64,000 nucleotides of DNA, taken from the NCBI RefSeq assembly GCF_001482305.1, contig NZ_LOHP01000065.1, forward strand, positions 1 to 64,000, read 5' to 3'. The translations under genes were made by a program, and so were the position numbers. Each line of letters begins with the position of its first letter. Position 1 is the stretch's first letter. Positions 36,977 through 44,933 of the stretch are shown here, piece by piece. Origin of the DNA: Leucobacter sp. G161 (GTDB lineage: Bacteria > Actinomycetota > Actinomycetes > Actinomycetales > Microbacteriaceae). The notes below the pieces were generated by a model. It worked only from the letters and a program-made list of their open reading frames with translations. It was not told the origin of the DNA and did not search any database.

Positions 36977-37031
36977 CCAAGTGACGAAACACTCCAAACG
37001 CTTTCACCACTTGGCGCAGTGACATTGCGCC
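36977..37031. promoter_or_regulatory. Two inverted repeats between PucR and alcohol dehydrogenase 2
   Basis: CCAAGTG (36977-36983) and CACTTGG (37008-37014) form a spaced inverted repeat. It overlaps by two bases a second one, GGCGCA (37013-37018) with TGCGCC (37026-37031). Both lie between divergent starts at 36964 and 37103, where a PucR operator would be expected. Confidence 0.5.
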
Positions 37032-37102
37032 CCAAAGATACTTACCATCTCCTGGACGAACTTTTGCGCCCACGAGAGCGCACCCCAATGGAGGAGGAAA
37101 AC

Positions 37103-38215
37103 ATGAAAGCAGTCGTGTTCCGGGAACCCAACACCCGGGTCGCCGTCGCTGACGTCACACTCGCACCGCCCAAGGCAGGCGAAGTCCGGGTGAAGATCGC
37201 CGCGGCCGGAGTCTGCCACTCTGACCTGCACGTGAAGCGCGGCGAGTGGGAAGCCCCCGCGCCGATGGTCATGGGTCACGAGGGCTCCGGCGTGGTGCTC
37301 GAACTCGGCGAGGGCGTCACCTCGCTCGCCGTCGGCGACCACGTTGTTCTGAGCTGGGTGCCGCCGTGCGGCGAGTGCCGGTACTGCCTGCAGGGGCACG
37401 AGGCTCGCTGCCAGAAGGTCGCGCAGGTCATCAATGCGAAGGGATCGCTGTTTGACGGCACCTCGCGTCTGAGCCTCGAGCAGGAGGACGGCGACACCGA
37501 GTCGCTGCACCACTACCTCGGTGTCTCATCGTTCGCCGAGGAGGTCGTCGTGCCGGCGTCGGGCGCCATCAAGGTGCGCGACGACGCCCCGCTCGATGTC
37601 ATCGCGGTCGTCGGCTGCGCCGTCGCGACCGGCGTCGGCGCCGTAATGAACACCGGGGCGGTCGAGCCCGGCTCGATCGTCGCCGTCATTGGTTGCGGCG
37701 GAGTCGGCCTCAACGTCGTGCAGGGCGCGAAGCTTGCGGGCGCCGAGCGGATCATTGCGATCGATGTCGTGCCCGAGAAGACCGACATGGCGATGCAGTT
37801 CGGCGCGACCGACCGCATCGATGCGTCCGAGGGGAACGCGGTCGAGCAGCTCTTCGAGCTCATCCCCGATGGCGTCGACTACGCGTTCGACGCCATCGGC
37901 CGGACCGTGACCACGGAACAGGCGATCCAGATGCTCGGGCTCGGTGGCGCAGCCGTCATCGTCGGGCTCCCCCCGACCGGCGCCAAGGCTTCGTTCGAGC
38001 CGCTCGTGCTCGCGGAAGCAGATCAGCGCATTCTCGGGTCGAATTACGGTTCCGTGCGCCCCTCGATCGATATCCCCGCGCTCGTCGATCGCTACATGGA
38101 CGGACAGCTCAAGCTCGATCCGCTCATCTCGGGGCGCCGTCCGCTCGACGAGGCTGCTGAAGCGCTCGACGATCTCGCTTCGGGTGGCGTGCTCCGCACG
38201 CTCCTCATTCCATAA
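37103..38215 (+). CDS. Zinc-dependent alcohol dehydrogenase, paralogue 2
   Basis: The 370-residue protein is aligned end to end with paralogue 1. It has the same catalytic (VCHSD, GHEGSG) and structural (PPCGECRYC and a later Cys) zinc ligands and the Rossmann motif VAVIGCGGVGLN. Differences cluster in the loop after the structural zinc site and around residue 250, so substrate range could differ. GGAGGAGGAAAAC precedes the ATG. It is followed after 29 bp by the APC permease, probably on the same transcript. Confidence 0.93.
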   Translation: MKAVVFREPNTRVAVADVTLAPPKAGEVRVKIAAAGVCHSDLHVKRGEWEAPAPMVMGHEGSGVVLELGEGVTSLAVGDHVVLSWVPPCGECRYCLQGHEARCQKVAQVINAKGSLFDGTSRLSLEQEDGDTESLHHYLGVSSFAEEVVVPASGAIKVRDDAPLDVIAVVGCAVATGVGAVMNTGAVEPGSIVAVIGCGGVGLNVVQGAKLAGAERIIAIDVVPEKTDMAMQFGATDRIDASEGNAVEQLFELIPDGVDYAFDAIGRTVTTEQAIQMLGLGGAAVIVGLPPTGAKASFEPLVLAEADQRILGSNYGSVRPSIDIPALVDRYMDGQLKLDPLISGRRPLDEAAEALDDLASGGVLRTLLIP

Positions 38216-38244
38216 CACTTCACAACATCTCAAAGGAGAGTTGC

Positions 38245-39672
38245 ATGTCGCAGTCCACTACCCAGAAGGTCGACGCCGGCCTTCGCGAAGGGGTCATGTC
38301 TGGCCCCGAGCTTGCGGCTCAGGCCATCGCAAGCATCGCGCCGAGCGCGGTCATCGCGTTCACCGCCGCGTCAATCTTCCTCGGCGCCGGAAGCGGCACC
38401 ATGTTTGCGTTCGTGCTCGCCACGATCGTCATTCTGTGTGTCGGATACATCATCAGCATGTTCGCGAAGCGTCACGCTTCGGCCGGCTCGCTGTACACCT
38501 ACGTCGCGCAGGGCCTCGGCCCGGCCGGCGCGTTCGCAGCGGGCGTCGCGCTGCTCATCGGCTCGTGGGGCATCGCGGCAGGCTCGCTGGGCGGCGCCGT
38601 GTCGTACATGTCTGATCTGCTCGTGATCTTCGGCGTCGAGTCCGCCGGCAGCCTGCCCTGGCTCATCGCGCTCGCCGTGATCATCGGCGGCGGCGCGACG
38701 TTCTTCACGATCCGCGGCATCCGGGTCTCGGCCCGCATCTCGCTCGTGCTCGAGCTGCTCTCGGTCGCGATCATCCTCGTGCTCCTCATCACCGCGCTCA
38801 TCGTGCTCGGCGATGCGGCATGGGATCCGTCGCAATTCAGGTTCGAGGGCGTCCCCTTCCAGGGCGTCGCAGCAGGCATGGTGCTCGGCATCCTCGGCTT
38901 CGTTGGCTTCTCCTCGGCTGACGCGCTCGGCCGCGAAGCGAAGGATCCGAAGAAGGCAATCCCACGTGCGATCATGTGGAGCGCCGTCGCCGTCGGCGTG
39001 CTCTACGTCTTCGCCGCCTACACGCAGATCGCAGTGCTCGGTGACGAACTCGGCACGGTCGCGAGCCCGCTCCAGGCAGTCGCCGAGAAGGTGAACATGC
39101 CCGGCTGGTTCACCCCGATCCTCGTGTTCGGTGTCGCGGCATCGTTCTTCGCCGTCGTCGTTGCTCCGCTCAACGTAGTCGGCCGCATCCTCTACGTCAT
39201 GGGCAAGGAAGGCATGGTGCCCGAGCGCTTCGGCCGCACGCACGAGACCCACCCCCCCCCGCCCCGGGTGCTGCTCATCGCGGGCCCCGCCGCGATCGTG
39301 CTCGACATCATCCTGTTGCTCATGGGCACGCACCCGATGGACATCACCGTGTGGGTCGACACCTACGGCACCTACGGCTACATGGTGGCGTACTCGCTCG
39401 TCGCGATTGCAGGTGTCGTGTACACCACCCGCGAGGGCATCAAGAACCGCCTCGTGTGGGTGACCGCGGTCATCGCTGTCCTCGCCATGGCGTACGTGTT
39501 CATCGCGAACGTCTACCCGGTGCCGGTGTTCCCGATCAACGTGATCCCGTACATCTTCCTGGCGACGATGCTCATCGCGTTCTCGCGGTACTGGTGGATC
39601 AAGGCGAAGCAGCCTGCAGTGCTCGGCCGCATCGGCAAGACACACGTCGAGGAGATGGCCGGCATCGGCTAA
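38245..39672 (+). CDS. APC-family amino acid/amine permease
   Basis: The 475-residue integral membrane protein has about twelve hydrophobic segments and the APC N-terminal block GPELAAQAIASIAPSAVIAFTA and then FLGAGSGTMFAF. The motif GFVGFSSADALGREAKDPKKAIPRA matches the conserved APC loop. AAAGGAGAG precedes the ATG. Coupling to alcohol dehydrogenase 2 suggests uptake of an amino alcohol or amine whose product is oxidised; this is inference only. Confidence 0.88.
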   Translation: MSQSTTQKVDAGLREGVMSGPELAAQAIASIAPSAVIAFTAASIFLGAGSGTMFAFVLATIVILCVGYIISMFAKRHASAGSLYTYVAQGLGPAGAFAAGVALLIGSWGIAAGSLGGAVSYMSDLLVIFGVESAGSLPWLIALAVIIGGGATFFTIRGIRVSARISLVLELLSVAIILVLLITALIVLGDAAWDPSQFRFEGVPFQGVAAGMVLGILGFVGFSSADALGREAKDPKKAIPRAIMWSAVAVGVLYVFAAYTQIAVLGDELGTVASPLQAVAEKVNMPGWFTPILVFGVAASFFAVVVAPLNVVGRILYVMGKEGMVPERFGRTHETHPPPPRVLLIAGPAAIVLDIILLLMGTHPMDITVWVDTYGTYGYMVAYSLVAIAGVVYTTREGIKNRLVWVTAVIAVLAMAYVFIANVYPVPVFPINVIPYIFLATMLIAFSRYWWIKAKQPAVLGRIGKTHVEEMAGIG

Positions 39673-39687
39673 TCCTCCGCAACACGG

Positions 39688-39732
39688 AGCGGGTCATGGC
39701 GTCGGGCTTTATGCTGGGCGCTATGACCCGCT
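39688..39732. promoter_or_regulatory. Inverted repeat and -10-like element at the GntR gene start
   Basis: AGCGGGTCAT (39688-39697) and ATGACCCGCT (39723-39732) are perfect 10-bp arms. Between them lies TATGCT (39710-39715), placed as a -10 element for a transcript beginning at or just before the ATG at 39723. This suggests a leaderless, autoregulated gene. Confidence 0.5.
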
Positions 39733-40091
39733 TTGTGCTTGCCCTGGATCCAGACTCCGCAGTGCCCCCATTCCGGCAGCTCCACGATGCCGTCATCGCC
39801 GCGGTGGCCGCTGGCGAGCTCGCGCCCGGGTCCCGGCTGCCGACCGTCCGCGCGCTTGCCGCGGAGCTGAGCATCGCCACGAACACCGTCGCATCGGCGT
39901 ATCGTTCCCTCGAGGAGGCTGGCGTGGTTGAGGGGCGCGGGCGCGCAGGCACGTTCGTGCGCCTGGGCGACGATCCGGTCGAGGCGCGAGCGCGCGAGAT
40001 CGCGCAGGGCGCGGCCCGATCCCTCACCGAGCTCGGTGTGGATCGAGACCGCGCCCTGGCGCTGCTCGGAGACGCGTACGGCGCCCTGTAG
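39723..40091 (+). CDS. GntR-family regulator, YtrA type
   Basis: The 122-residue short regulator has an N-terminal winged helix (PPFRQLHDAVIAAVAAGELAPGSRLPTVRALAAEL, then IATNTVASAYRSLEEAGVVEGR) and only a short C-terminal helical dimer part, as in the YtrA subfamily. The ATG at 39723 was chosen because a -10-like element and an operator-like repeat surround it; an ATG at 39696 with a moderate Shine-Dalgarno is the alternative. YtrA-type regulators usually control adjacent ABC or catabolic genes. Here the neighbour upstream is the APC permease. Confidence 0.85.
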   Translation: MTRFVLALDPDSAVPPFRQLHDAVIAAVAAGELAPGSRLPTVRALAAELSIATNTVASAYRSLEEAGVVEGRGRAGTFVRLGDDPVEARAREIAQGAARSLTELGVDRDRALALLGDAYGAL

Positions 40092-40206
40092 TCGGGCACA
40101 GTTGTTCGGAGCCCAACGCTCCTAGCGAAATCCCCAAGAATTCTCCGAGCACGGAGTGTCGGTCAGGCGGGAACAGTACGCTTGAAAGACTGACGAAAGG
40201 GTGCTG

Positions 40207-40989
40207 ATGGAGCGCGATGGCCAGGTGTCTGGGGGCTACTCACCACGACCACAGACCGCGAGCGAAAAGACACTCGCTGTGCTCGAGGCTGCGCTCTTGA
40301 ACAGCCGCTTCACCGACATCGTTGAGGCCGCCCAACTTCCCAAGTCGACCGTCCACCGCATCCTCGCGATGCTCATCGCGGCTGGCTTCATCACCGGCGA
40401 CGCGGAGCACGGCTTCCGTGCTGGGCGACGATTCACTCACCTCGCCGGACGCACGCTCACGGAGCTCGACGTCGTCGCCCTCGCGCGGCCCGTCATCGAA
40501 GACCTCGTTGCAGACACGCAGTGCACGGTGCACCTTGCCGAAGTCGGCCCCGAAACGGTGGACTTCGTGTTCGGCGCCGAGTCGCTGCGCCCCTACCGGG
40601 TGCGCTCTCGGGTCGGGCTCTCGGCGCCGCTGCACACCACAGGGGTCGGCAAAGCGGTGCTCTCGCAACGTGACGTCACCGAGGTGCGCGACTATGCGGA
40701 GCACACCGGGCTCCCCGCGCACACCGATGCCACCCTCACGGTGGTCGACGATCTCATTGAGGATCTCGGGCGCGCGAGCAAGCGCGGCTACGCGCTCGAT
40801 CTTGGCGAGCACGAGGTCGGCACCGTCTGCGTCTCAGCCCCAATCTTCAACCATCGGGGCGAGCCGGTGTACGGGCTCTCGATCTCATCGCTGGTTGTCT
40901 CGCACCCCGATGCCGCGATCGAACGGTTCGCGGAGCGTGCGGTCAGCGCGGCGGCTGAGATCTCAGAACTCCTCGGCGCCCGGCGCTAG
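40207..40989 (+). CDS. IclR-family transcriptional regulator
   Basis: The 260-residue protein has an N-terminal winged helix (KTLAVLEAALLN, then IVEAAQLPKSTVHRILAMLIAAGFI) and a C-terminal effector domain with the IclR blocks LSAPLHTTGVGKAVLS and RGYALDLGEHEVGTVCVSAPIFN. The ATG at 40207 has GAAAGGG upstream. It probably regulates the adjoining dehydrogenase-permease module or a distant pathway; no operator is obvious. Confidence 0.9.
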   Translation: MERDGQVSGGYSPRPQTASEKTLAVLEAALLNSRFTDIVEAAQLPKSTVHRILAMLIAAGFITGDAEHGFRAGRRFTHLAGRTLTELDVVALARPVIEDLVADTQCTVHLAEVGPETVDFVFGAESLRPYRVRSRVGLSAPLHTTGVGKAVLSQRDVTEVRDYAEHTGLPAHTDATLTVVDDLIEDLGRASKRGYALDLGEHEVGTVCVSAPIFNHRGEPVYGLSISSLVVSHPDAAIERFAERAVSAAAEISELLGARR

Positions 40990-41021
40990 GTCAGCCCGGC
41001 CCTAGGTCAGCCCGGCGCTGG

Positions 41022-41567
41022 TCAAGTTCGGCGCGAGCTCGGCGCCGCGGGCGTGTCGGCGGGCGTCGCAATCATGTGCACCCGTTCACCGTGCTCAAGC
41101 AACCCCATGCGCGCCTCCGTATGCACGAGCTCAGTATGGAATCGGCTCGGCGCATCAGTCACGGTACGGAACCCACAGCGCTCGTAAAACGGCGCGTTCC
41201 AGGGAACATCGGCGAAGGTGCGGAGCGTCACCGCGCGAACACCGCGCGCGGCGGCGTCCGTGAGCACCGCGGCCACCAGCGCGGCCCCGATCCCCCGCCT
41301 GGCGCGGTCCGGGCGCACCGAGAGCTGCTCGAGGTGGAGGAACTCTCCGACCTCGAGCAGCCTGGCGAAGCCGAGCACCTTGCCGTCTTCGACGGCTTCG
41401 ATGAGGCGCTCACGGTGCCCGTCCTCGGCAGGGCCCGCGGCGTTCTCATCCCACGGGAGCACCCCGAAGTGCCCCCGGAAGAGCTCGTCCGCGGCGGCTT
41501 CGATCTCGCCGTGCAGCGCGGGATCGAAGCCCGCAGCTGCCCGAATCTCGACCGGCACCGCACGCAT
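41022..41567 (-). CDS. GNAT-family N-acetyltransferase
   Basis: The 181-residue protein has the acetyl-CoA binding motif A (LEQLSVRPDRARRGIGAALVAAVL) and motif B (WNAPFYERCGF). The acceptor is not predictable. It starts three bases after the deoC stop and shares its direction, so it may be co-transcribed with deoC. Confidence 0.88.
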   Translation of the reverse strand: MRAVPVEIRAAAGFDPALHGEIEAAADELFRGHFGVLPWDENAAGPAEDGHRERLIEAVEDGKVLGFARLLEVGEFLHLEQLSVRPDRARRGIGAALVAAVLTDAAARGVRAVTLRTFADVPWNAPFYERCGFRTVTDAPSRFHTELVHTEARMGLLEHGERVHMIATPADTPAAPSSRRT

Positions 41568-41570
41568 GTT

Positions 41571-42260
41571 TTAGTAGCCGGAGCCCTCAGCTGCCGCGGC
41601 AGAGTCCCAACCGGCAACGATCGCGCCGGTCGCGGAGACACCGAAGCGCGTCGCGCCAGCAGCCCAGAGCTCGCGAGCCGTCTCGGCGTCGCGGATGCCG
41701 CCCGAGGCCTTCACGCCGAGGCGATCGCCGACGGTCTCTGCCATGATCCGGACCGCGTGCACGCTTGCACCGCCTGCCGCGTTGAACCCGGTCGAGGTCT
41801 TCACGAAGTCGGCGCCGGCCGCTTCGGAGGCCTTGCAGCAGCCAACGATCTGCTCGTCGGTAAGCGAGGCGCTCTCAATGATGACCTTCAGCACGCTGTC
41901 CGGGCATGCGGCCCGCACGGTGCGAATCTCTGCTGCGAGCGCTTCCCACTCGCCCGCGTGCACGAGCGCGGGGTTCACGACCATGTCGACCTCGTCTGCG
42001 CCGTCCGCGACAGCCTGCGCTGCCTCAAATGCCTTCACCTCGGCCTTGTGCACGCCTGACGGGAACCCGACGACGGTGACGATCCCGAGGCCGCGCTTGT
42101 CGACCGGGAGCAGCGACGGGCTCACGCAGACGCGCTTCACGCCCAGCGCGGCGGCGTCCGTGAGGAACGCGTCGAGCTCTGCGGCGGTGGTCGGAGGGGC
42201 GAGCAGCGTGTGGTCCGCGTTCGCAAGGAAGTGTTCAGTGGTCAATGCCGCAAGAGTCAT
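41571..42260 (-). CDS. deoC: Deoxyribose-phosphate aldolase
   Basis: The 229-residue TIM-barrel enzyme cleaves 2-deoxyribose-5-phosphate to glyceraldehyde-3-phosphate and acetaldehyde. The Schiff-base Lys154 lies in DFVKTSTGF, and the second conserved Lys in GVKASGGIRDAET. The N-terminal strand DHTLLAPPTT and VVGFPSGVHKAEVK are also typical. The ATG at 42260 begins the conserved region; no strong Shine-Dalgarno is visible, so a short-leader mRNA is possible. It completes thymidine catabolism together with deoA, encoded about 14 kb away. Confidence 0.94.
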   Translation of the reverse strand: MTLAALTTEHFLANADHTLLAPPTTAAELDAFLTDAAALGVKRVCVSPSLLPVDKRGLGIVTVVGFPSGVHKAEVKAFEAAQAVADGADEVDMVVNPALVHAGEWEALAAEIRTVRAACPDSVLKVIIESASLTDEQIVGCCKASEAAGADFVKTSTGFNAAGGASVHAVRIMAETVGDRLGVKASGGIRDAETARELWAAGATRFGVSATGAIVAGWDSAAAAEGSGY

Positions 42261-42339
42261 AGCTTTGAGTCTAGATAGCCGCAGTCGTCCGCGCGAGTTG
42301 GCGGGGCATACTCGCAGCATCCCACCGCCGCTGGGAGTG

Positions 42340-44922
42340 TCAGACCGTCGGCCCCACCCGGGTCACTCGGACGACTGGCTCGCCTTCAAGCTCGGACTCG
42401 CCGAGATCGATCTCGCCCTCGATCGCCCAGTCACGGTCGCCTGCTGGGTCGAGGAGTACCTGGCGGAACTCCCAGACACCCTGCTCCGCCATCGACCGGT
42501 CGAGGCTGAGCAGCCCGGCCGCCCGCGCATCGGCGTCGACCCGGATCTCGTCGTACTCGGTGAAGTAGCCGTCGAGCGCGTCACGCCACTTCTGCACCCC
42601 GAAGCCGTGGGCGGCGTCGAGTTCTTCGAGCTCGTCGTACTTTTCGAACGCCGCGGCCTGCACGCGCCGGAAGAGCGTGTTGCGCACCATCACGAGGAAG
42701 GCGCGCTCGTTGGCGAGCAGCGACCGGGCGGGCGGCGGGCCGACGAGCGCCGCCTCGTCGGAGCCGTGACGCGTCGCGAGTTCGGCCGCGATATCGGGGT
42801 TGGAGAGTTCGGTCCATTCGTCGACGAGGCTCGAGTCGACCTGCCGCACGAGCTCGCCGAGCCAGTCGATGATCTCGTCGAGCTCGTCGGTCTTCGCCGC
42901 CTCGGGCACCGTGCGCTCGAGCGCGCGGTACGCGTCACTGAGGTAACGCAGCACCCCGCCCTCCGAGCGGCCGAGCCCGTAGTAGTTCACGAGATCCCGG
43001 AAGCCGAAGGCCCGCTCGATCATGTCACGCACGACGGACTTGGGGCGCAACTCGTAGTCACGCGCCCACGGCACCTCCTTGAGGTACGCCTCGAAGGCTT
43101 CCCCGAGCAGCTCCTTGAGGGGCTGCGGGTGGGTAATCTCCTCGAGGAGCTCCATCCGCTCCTCGTATTCGATCCCGTCGGCCTTCATCTGGCCGATCGC
43201 TTCGCCGCGCGCCCGGTGCTCCTGCGCGCGGACGATCGCACGCGGATCCTCGAGCGTGGCCTCGATGACCGAGATCGCGTCGAGCGCGTAGCTGGGAGAC
43301 TCTGGTTCGAGGAGTTCGAGCGCGGCGAGCGCGAAGGGCGACAGCGGCTGGTTCAGGGCAAAGTTCGACTGCAGATCGATCGTGAGCCGGAGCAGGCGCT
43401 GGCCGCGACCGTCGACGTGGTACTCGACGATGTCGCCGCGCACGAGCGTGCGGAAGATGTCGATGGCGGTGCGGGCGTGCGCGAACTGCGCTGCGCGGGG
43501 TTCGTGGCTGTCGAATACGAGCGTGCGGAGGGTATCCAGCGCATCGCCCTCGTATTCCTCGCCGCGGCCAATGACGCCGAGCACCATCGCGTGGGTGATC
43601 CGCATGCGGCTCACCAGCGGCTCGGGCGAAGCAGCGACGAGTTTGTCGAGGGTCTGCTCCGTCCAGGCGACGAAGCCCTGCGGCGGGGACTTCTTCTTGG
43701 CGGGTTTCGCTTTCTTGCCGCCGGTCGCCTTCGCCGCGGCCTTCGCGGCGGCGCGCACGTTCTCGACTTCGAACTCGGGCGCGAGCGCGATGACGTCGCC
43801 CTCGGTGTCGAACCCTGCGCGGCCCGCGCGACCCGCGATCTGGTGGAACTCGCGGGCGGAGAGCCTGCGCATCTTCTGTCCGTCGTATTTCGTGAGCGCG
43901 GTGATGACGACCGTGCGGATCGGCACGTTGATGCCTACCCCGAGGGTGTCCGTGCCGCAGATCACCTTGAGCAGGCCGCGCTGTGCGAGCTGCTCAACAA
44001 GCCTGCGGTACTTCGGCAGCATGCCGGCGTGGTGCACGCCGATGCCGGAGCGCACGAGCCGAGACAGGGTCTGGCCGAAGCCCGCCGAGAACCGGAACGT
44101 TCCGATCGCCTCCGCGATCTCGTCGCGCCCGGCGCGATCAACGAGCTTCAGGCTCGAGAGTGCCTGCGCCTGCTCGACAGCGTGCGACTGGTTGAAGTGC
44201 ACCAGGTACGCCGGGGTCTCGCGATCCGCCACGAGCTGCTCGACGACCTCGTGGGTCGGCGCGACCGCGTACGTGAACTCGAGCGGTACGGGACGCTCGA
44301 CACCGGTGACGAGCTCGGTGTCGCGGCCGGTGCGCCTGCTGAGATCGTCGGCAAGTTCAGTGACGTCACCGAGCGTCGCAGACATGAGCAGGAACTGCGC
44401 GTCCGCCATGAGGAGCAGCGGCACCTGCCAGGCCCAGCCGCGGTCGGGGTCGGCGTAGAAGTGGAACTCGTCCATCACGACCTGCGTGATGCCGTTCGCG
44501 TCGCGGTCGCGCAGCGCCAGGTTTGCGATGATTTCCGCCGTGCAGCAGATGATCGGCGCATCGGCGTTAATCGCGGTATCTCCCGTGATCATGCCGACCC
44601 GGTCTGCGCCGAATACCGCCACCAGCTCGAAGAACTTCTCGCTCACCAGTGCCTTGATCGGCGCCGTGTACGCGGTGCGGCGCCCCTCGGACAGTGCGGC
44701 GAAGTGCGCGCCGAGCGCGACGAGACTCTTGCCCGTGCCAGTCGGCGTCGCGAGCACGACGTTTGCCCCGAGGGTCATCCCGAGGATGGCTTCTTCCTGT
44801 GCTGGGTAGAGCCTAAGCCCACGCTCTTCCCACGCCCACTCTTCGAAGGCTGCGAAGGTCTCGTCGGCAGACGGGATCCCCCCAGATCGGGTGATCTCGT
44901 CGAGCTGGCGCGCAAGACTCAT
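42340..44922 (-). CDS. DEAD/DEAH-box helicase of the Ski2-like/DUF3516 family
   Basis: The 860-residue superfamily 2 helicase has Walker A TPTGTGKS at 59-66, motif II as VMDEFHFY, motif III SATLGD, and motif VI QIAGRAGRAG. A long C-terminal region (about 420-860) matches the actinobacterial DUF3516 extension. It probably remodels RNA or RNA-protein complexes. It starts eleven bases after the sbcC stop with AAAGGA upstream, so it may be transcribed with sbcD-sbcC. Confidence 0.92.
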   Translation of the reverse strand: MSLARQLDEITRSGGIPSADETFAAFEEWAWEERGLRLYPAQEEAILGMTLGANVVLATPTGTGKSLVALGAHFAALSEGRRTAYTAPIKALVSEKFFELVAVFGADRVGMITGDTAINADAPIICCTAEIIANLALRDRDANGITQVVMDEFHFYADPDRGWAWQVPLLLMADAQFLLMSATLGDVTELADDLSRRTGRDTELVTGVERPVPLEFTYAVAPTHEVVEQLVADRETPAYLVHFNQSHAVEQAQALSSLKLVDRAGRDEIAEAIGTFRFSAGFGQTLSRLVRSGIGVHHAGMLPKYRRLVEQLAQRGLLKVICGTDTLGVGINVPIRTVVITALTKYDGQKMRRLSAREFHQIAGRAGRAGFDTEGDVIALAPEFEVENVRAAAKAAAKATGGKKAKPAKKKSPPQGFVAWTEQTLDKLVAASPEPLVSRMRITHAMVLGVIGRGEEYEGDALDTLRTLVFDSHEPRAAQFAHARTAIDIFRTLVRGDIVEYHVDGRGQRLLRLTIDLQSNFALNQPLSPFALAALELLEPESPSYALDAISVIEATLEDPRAIVRAQEHRARGEAIGQMKADGIEYEERMELLEEITHPQPLKELLGEAFEAYLKEVPWARDYELRPKSVVRDMIERAFGFRDLVNYYGLGRSEGGVLRYLSDAYRALERTVPEAAKTDELDEIIDWLGELVRQVDSSLVDEWTELSNPDIAAELATRHGSDEAALVGPPPARSLLANERAFLVMVRNTLFRRVQAAAFEKYDELEELDAAHGFGVQKWRDALDGYFTEYDEIRVDADARAAGLLSLDRSMAEQGVWEFRQVLLDPAGDRDWAIEGEIDLGESELEGEPVVRVTRVGPTV

Positions 44923-44933
44923 CGCGTGTCCTT

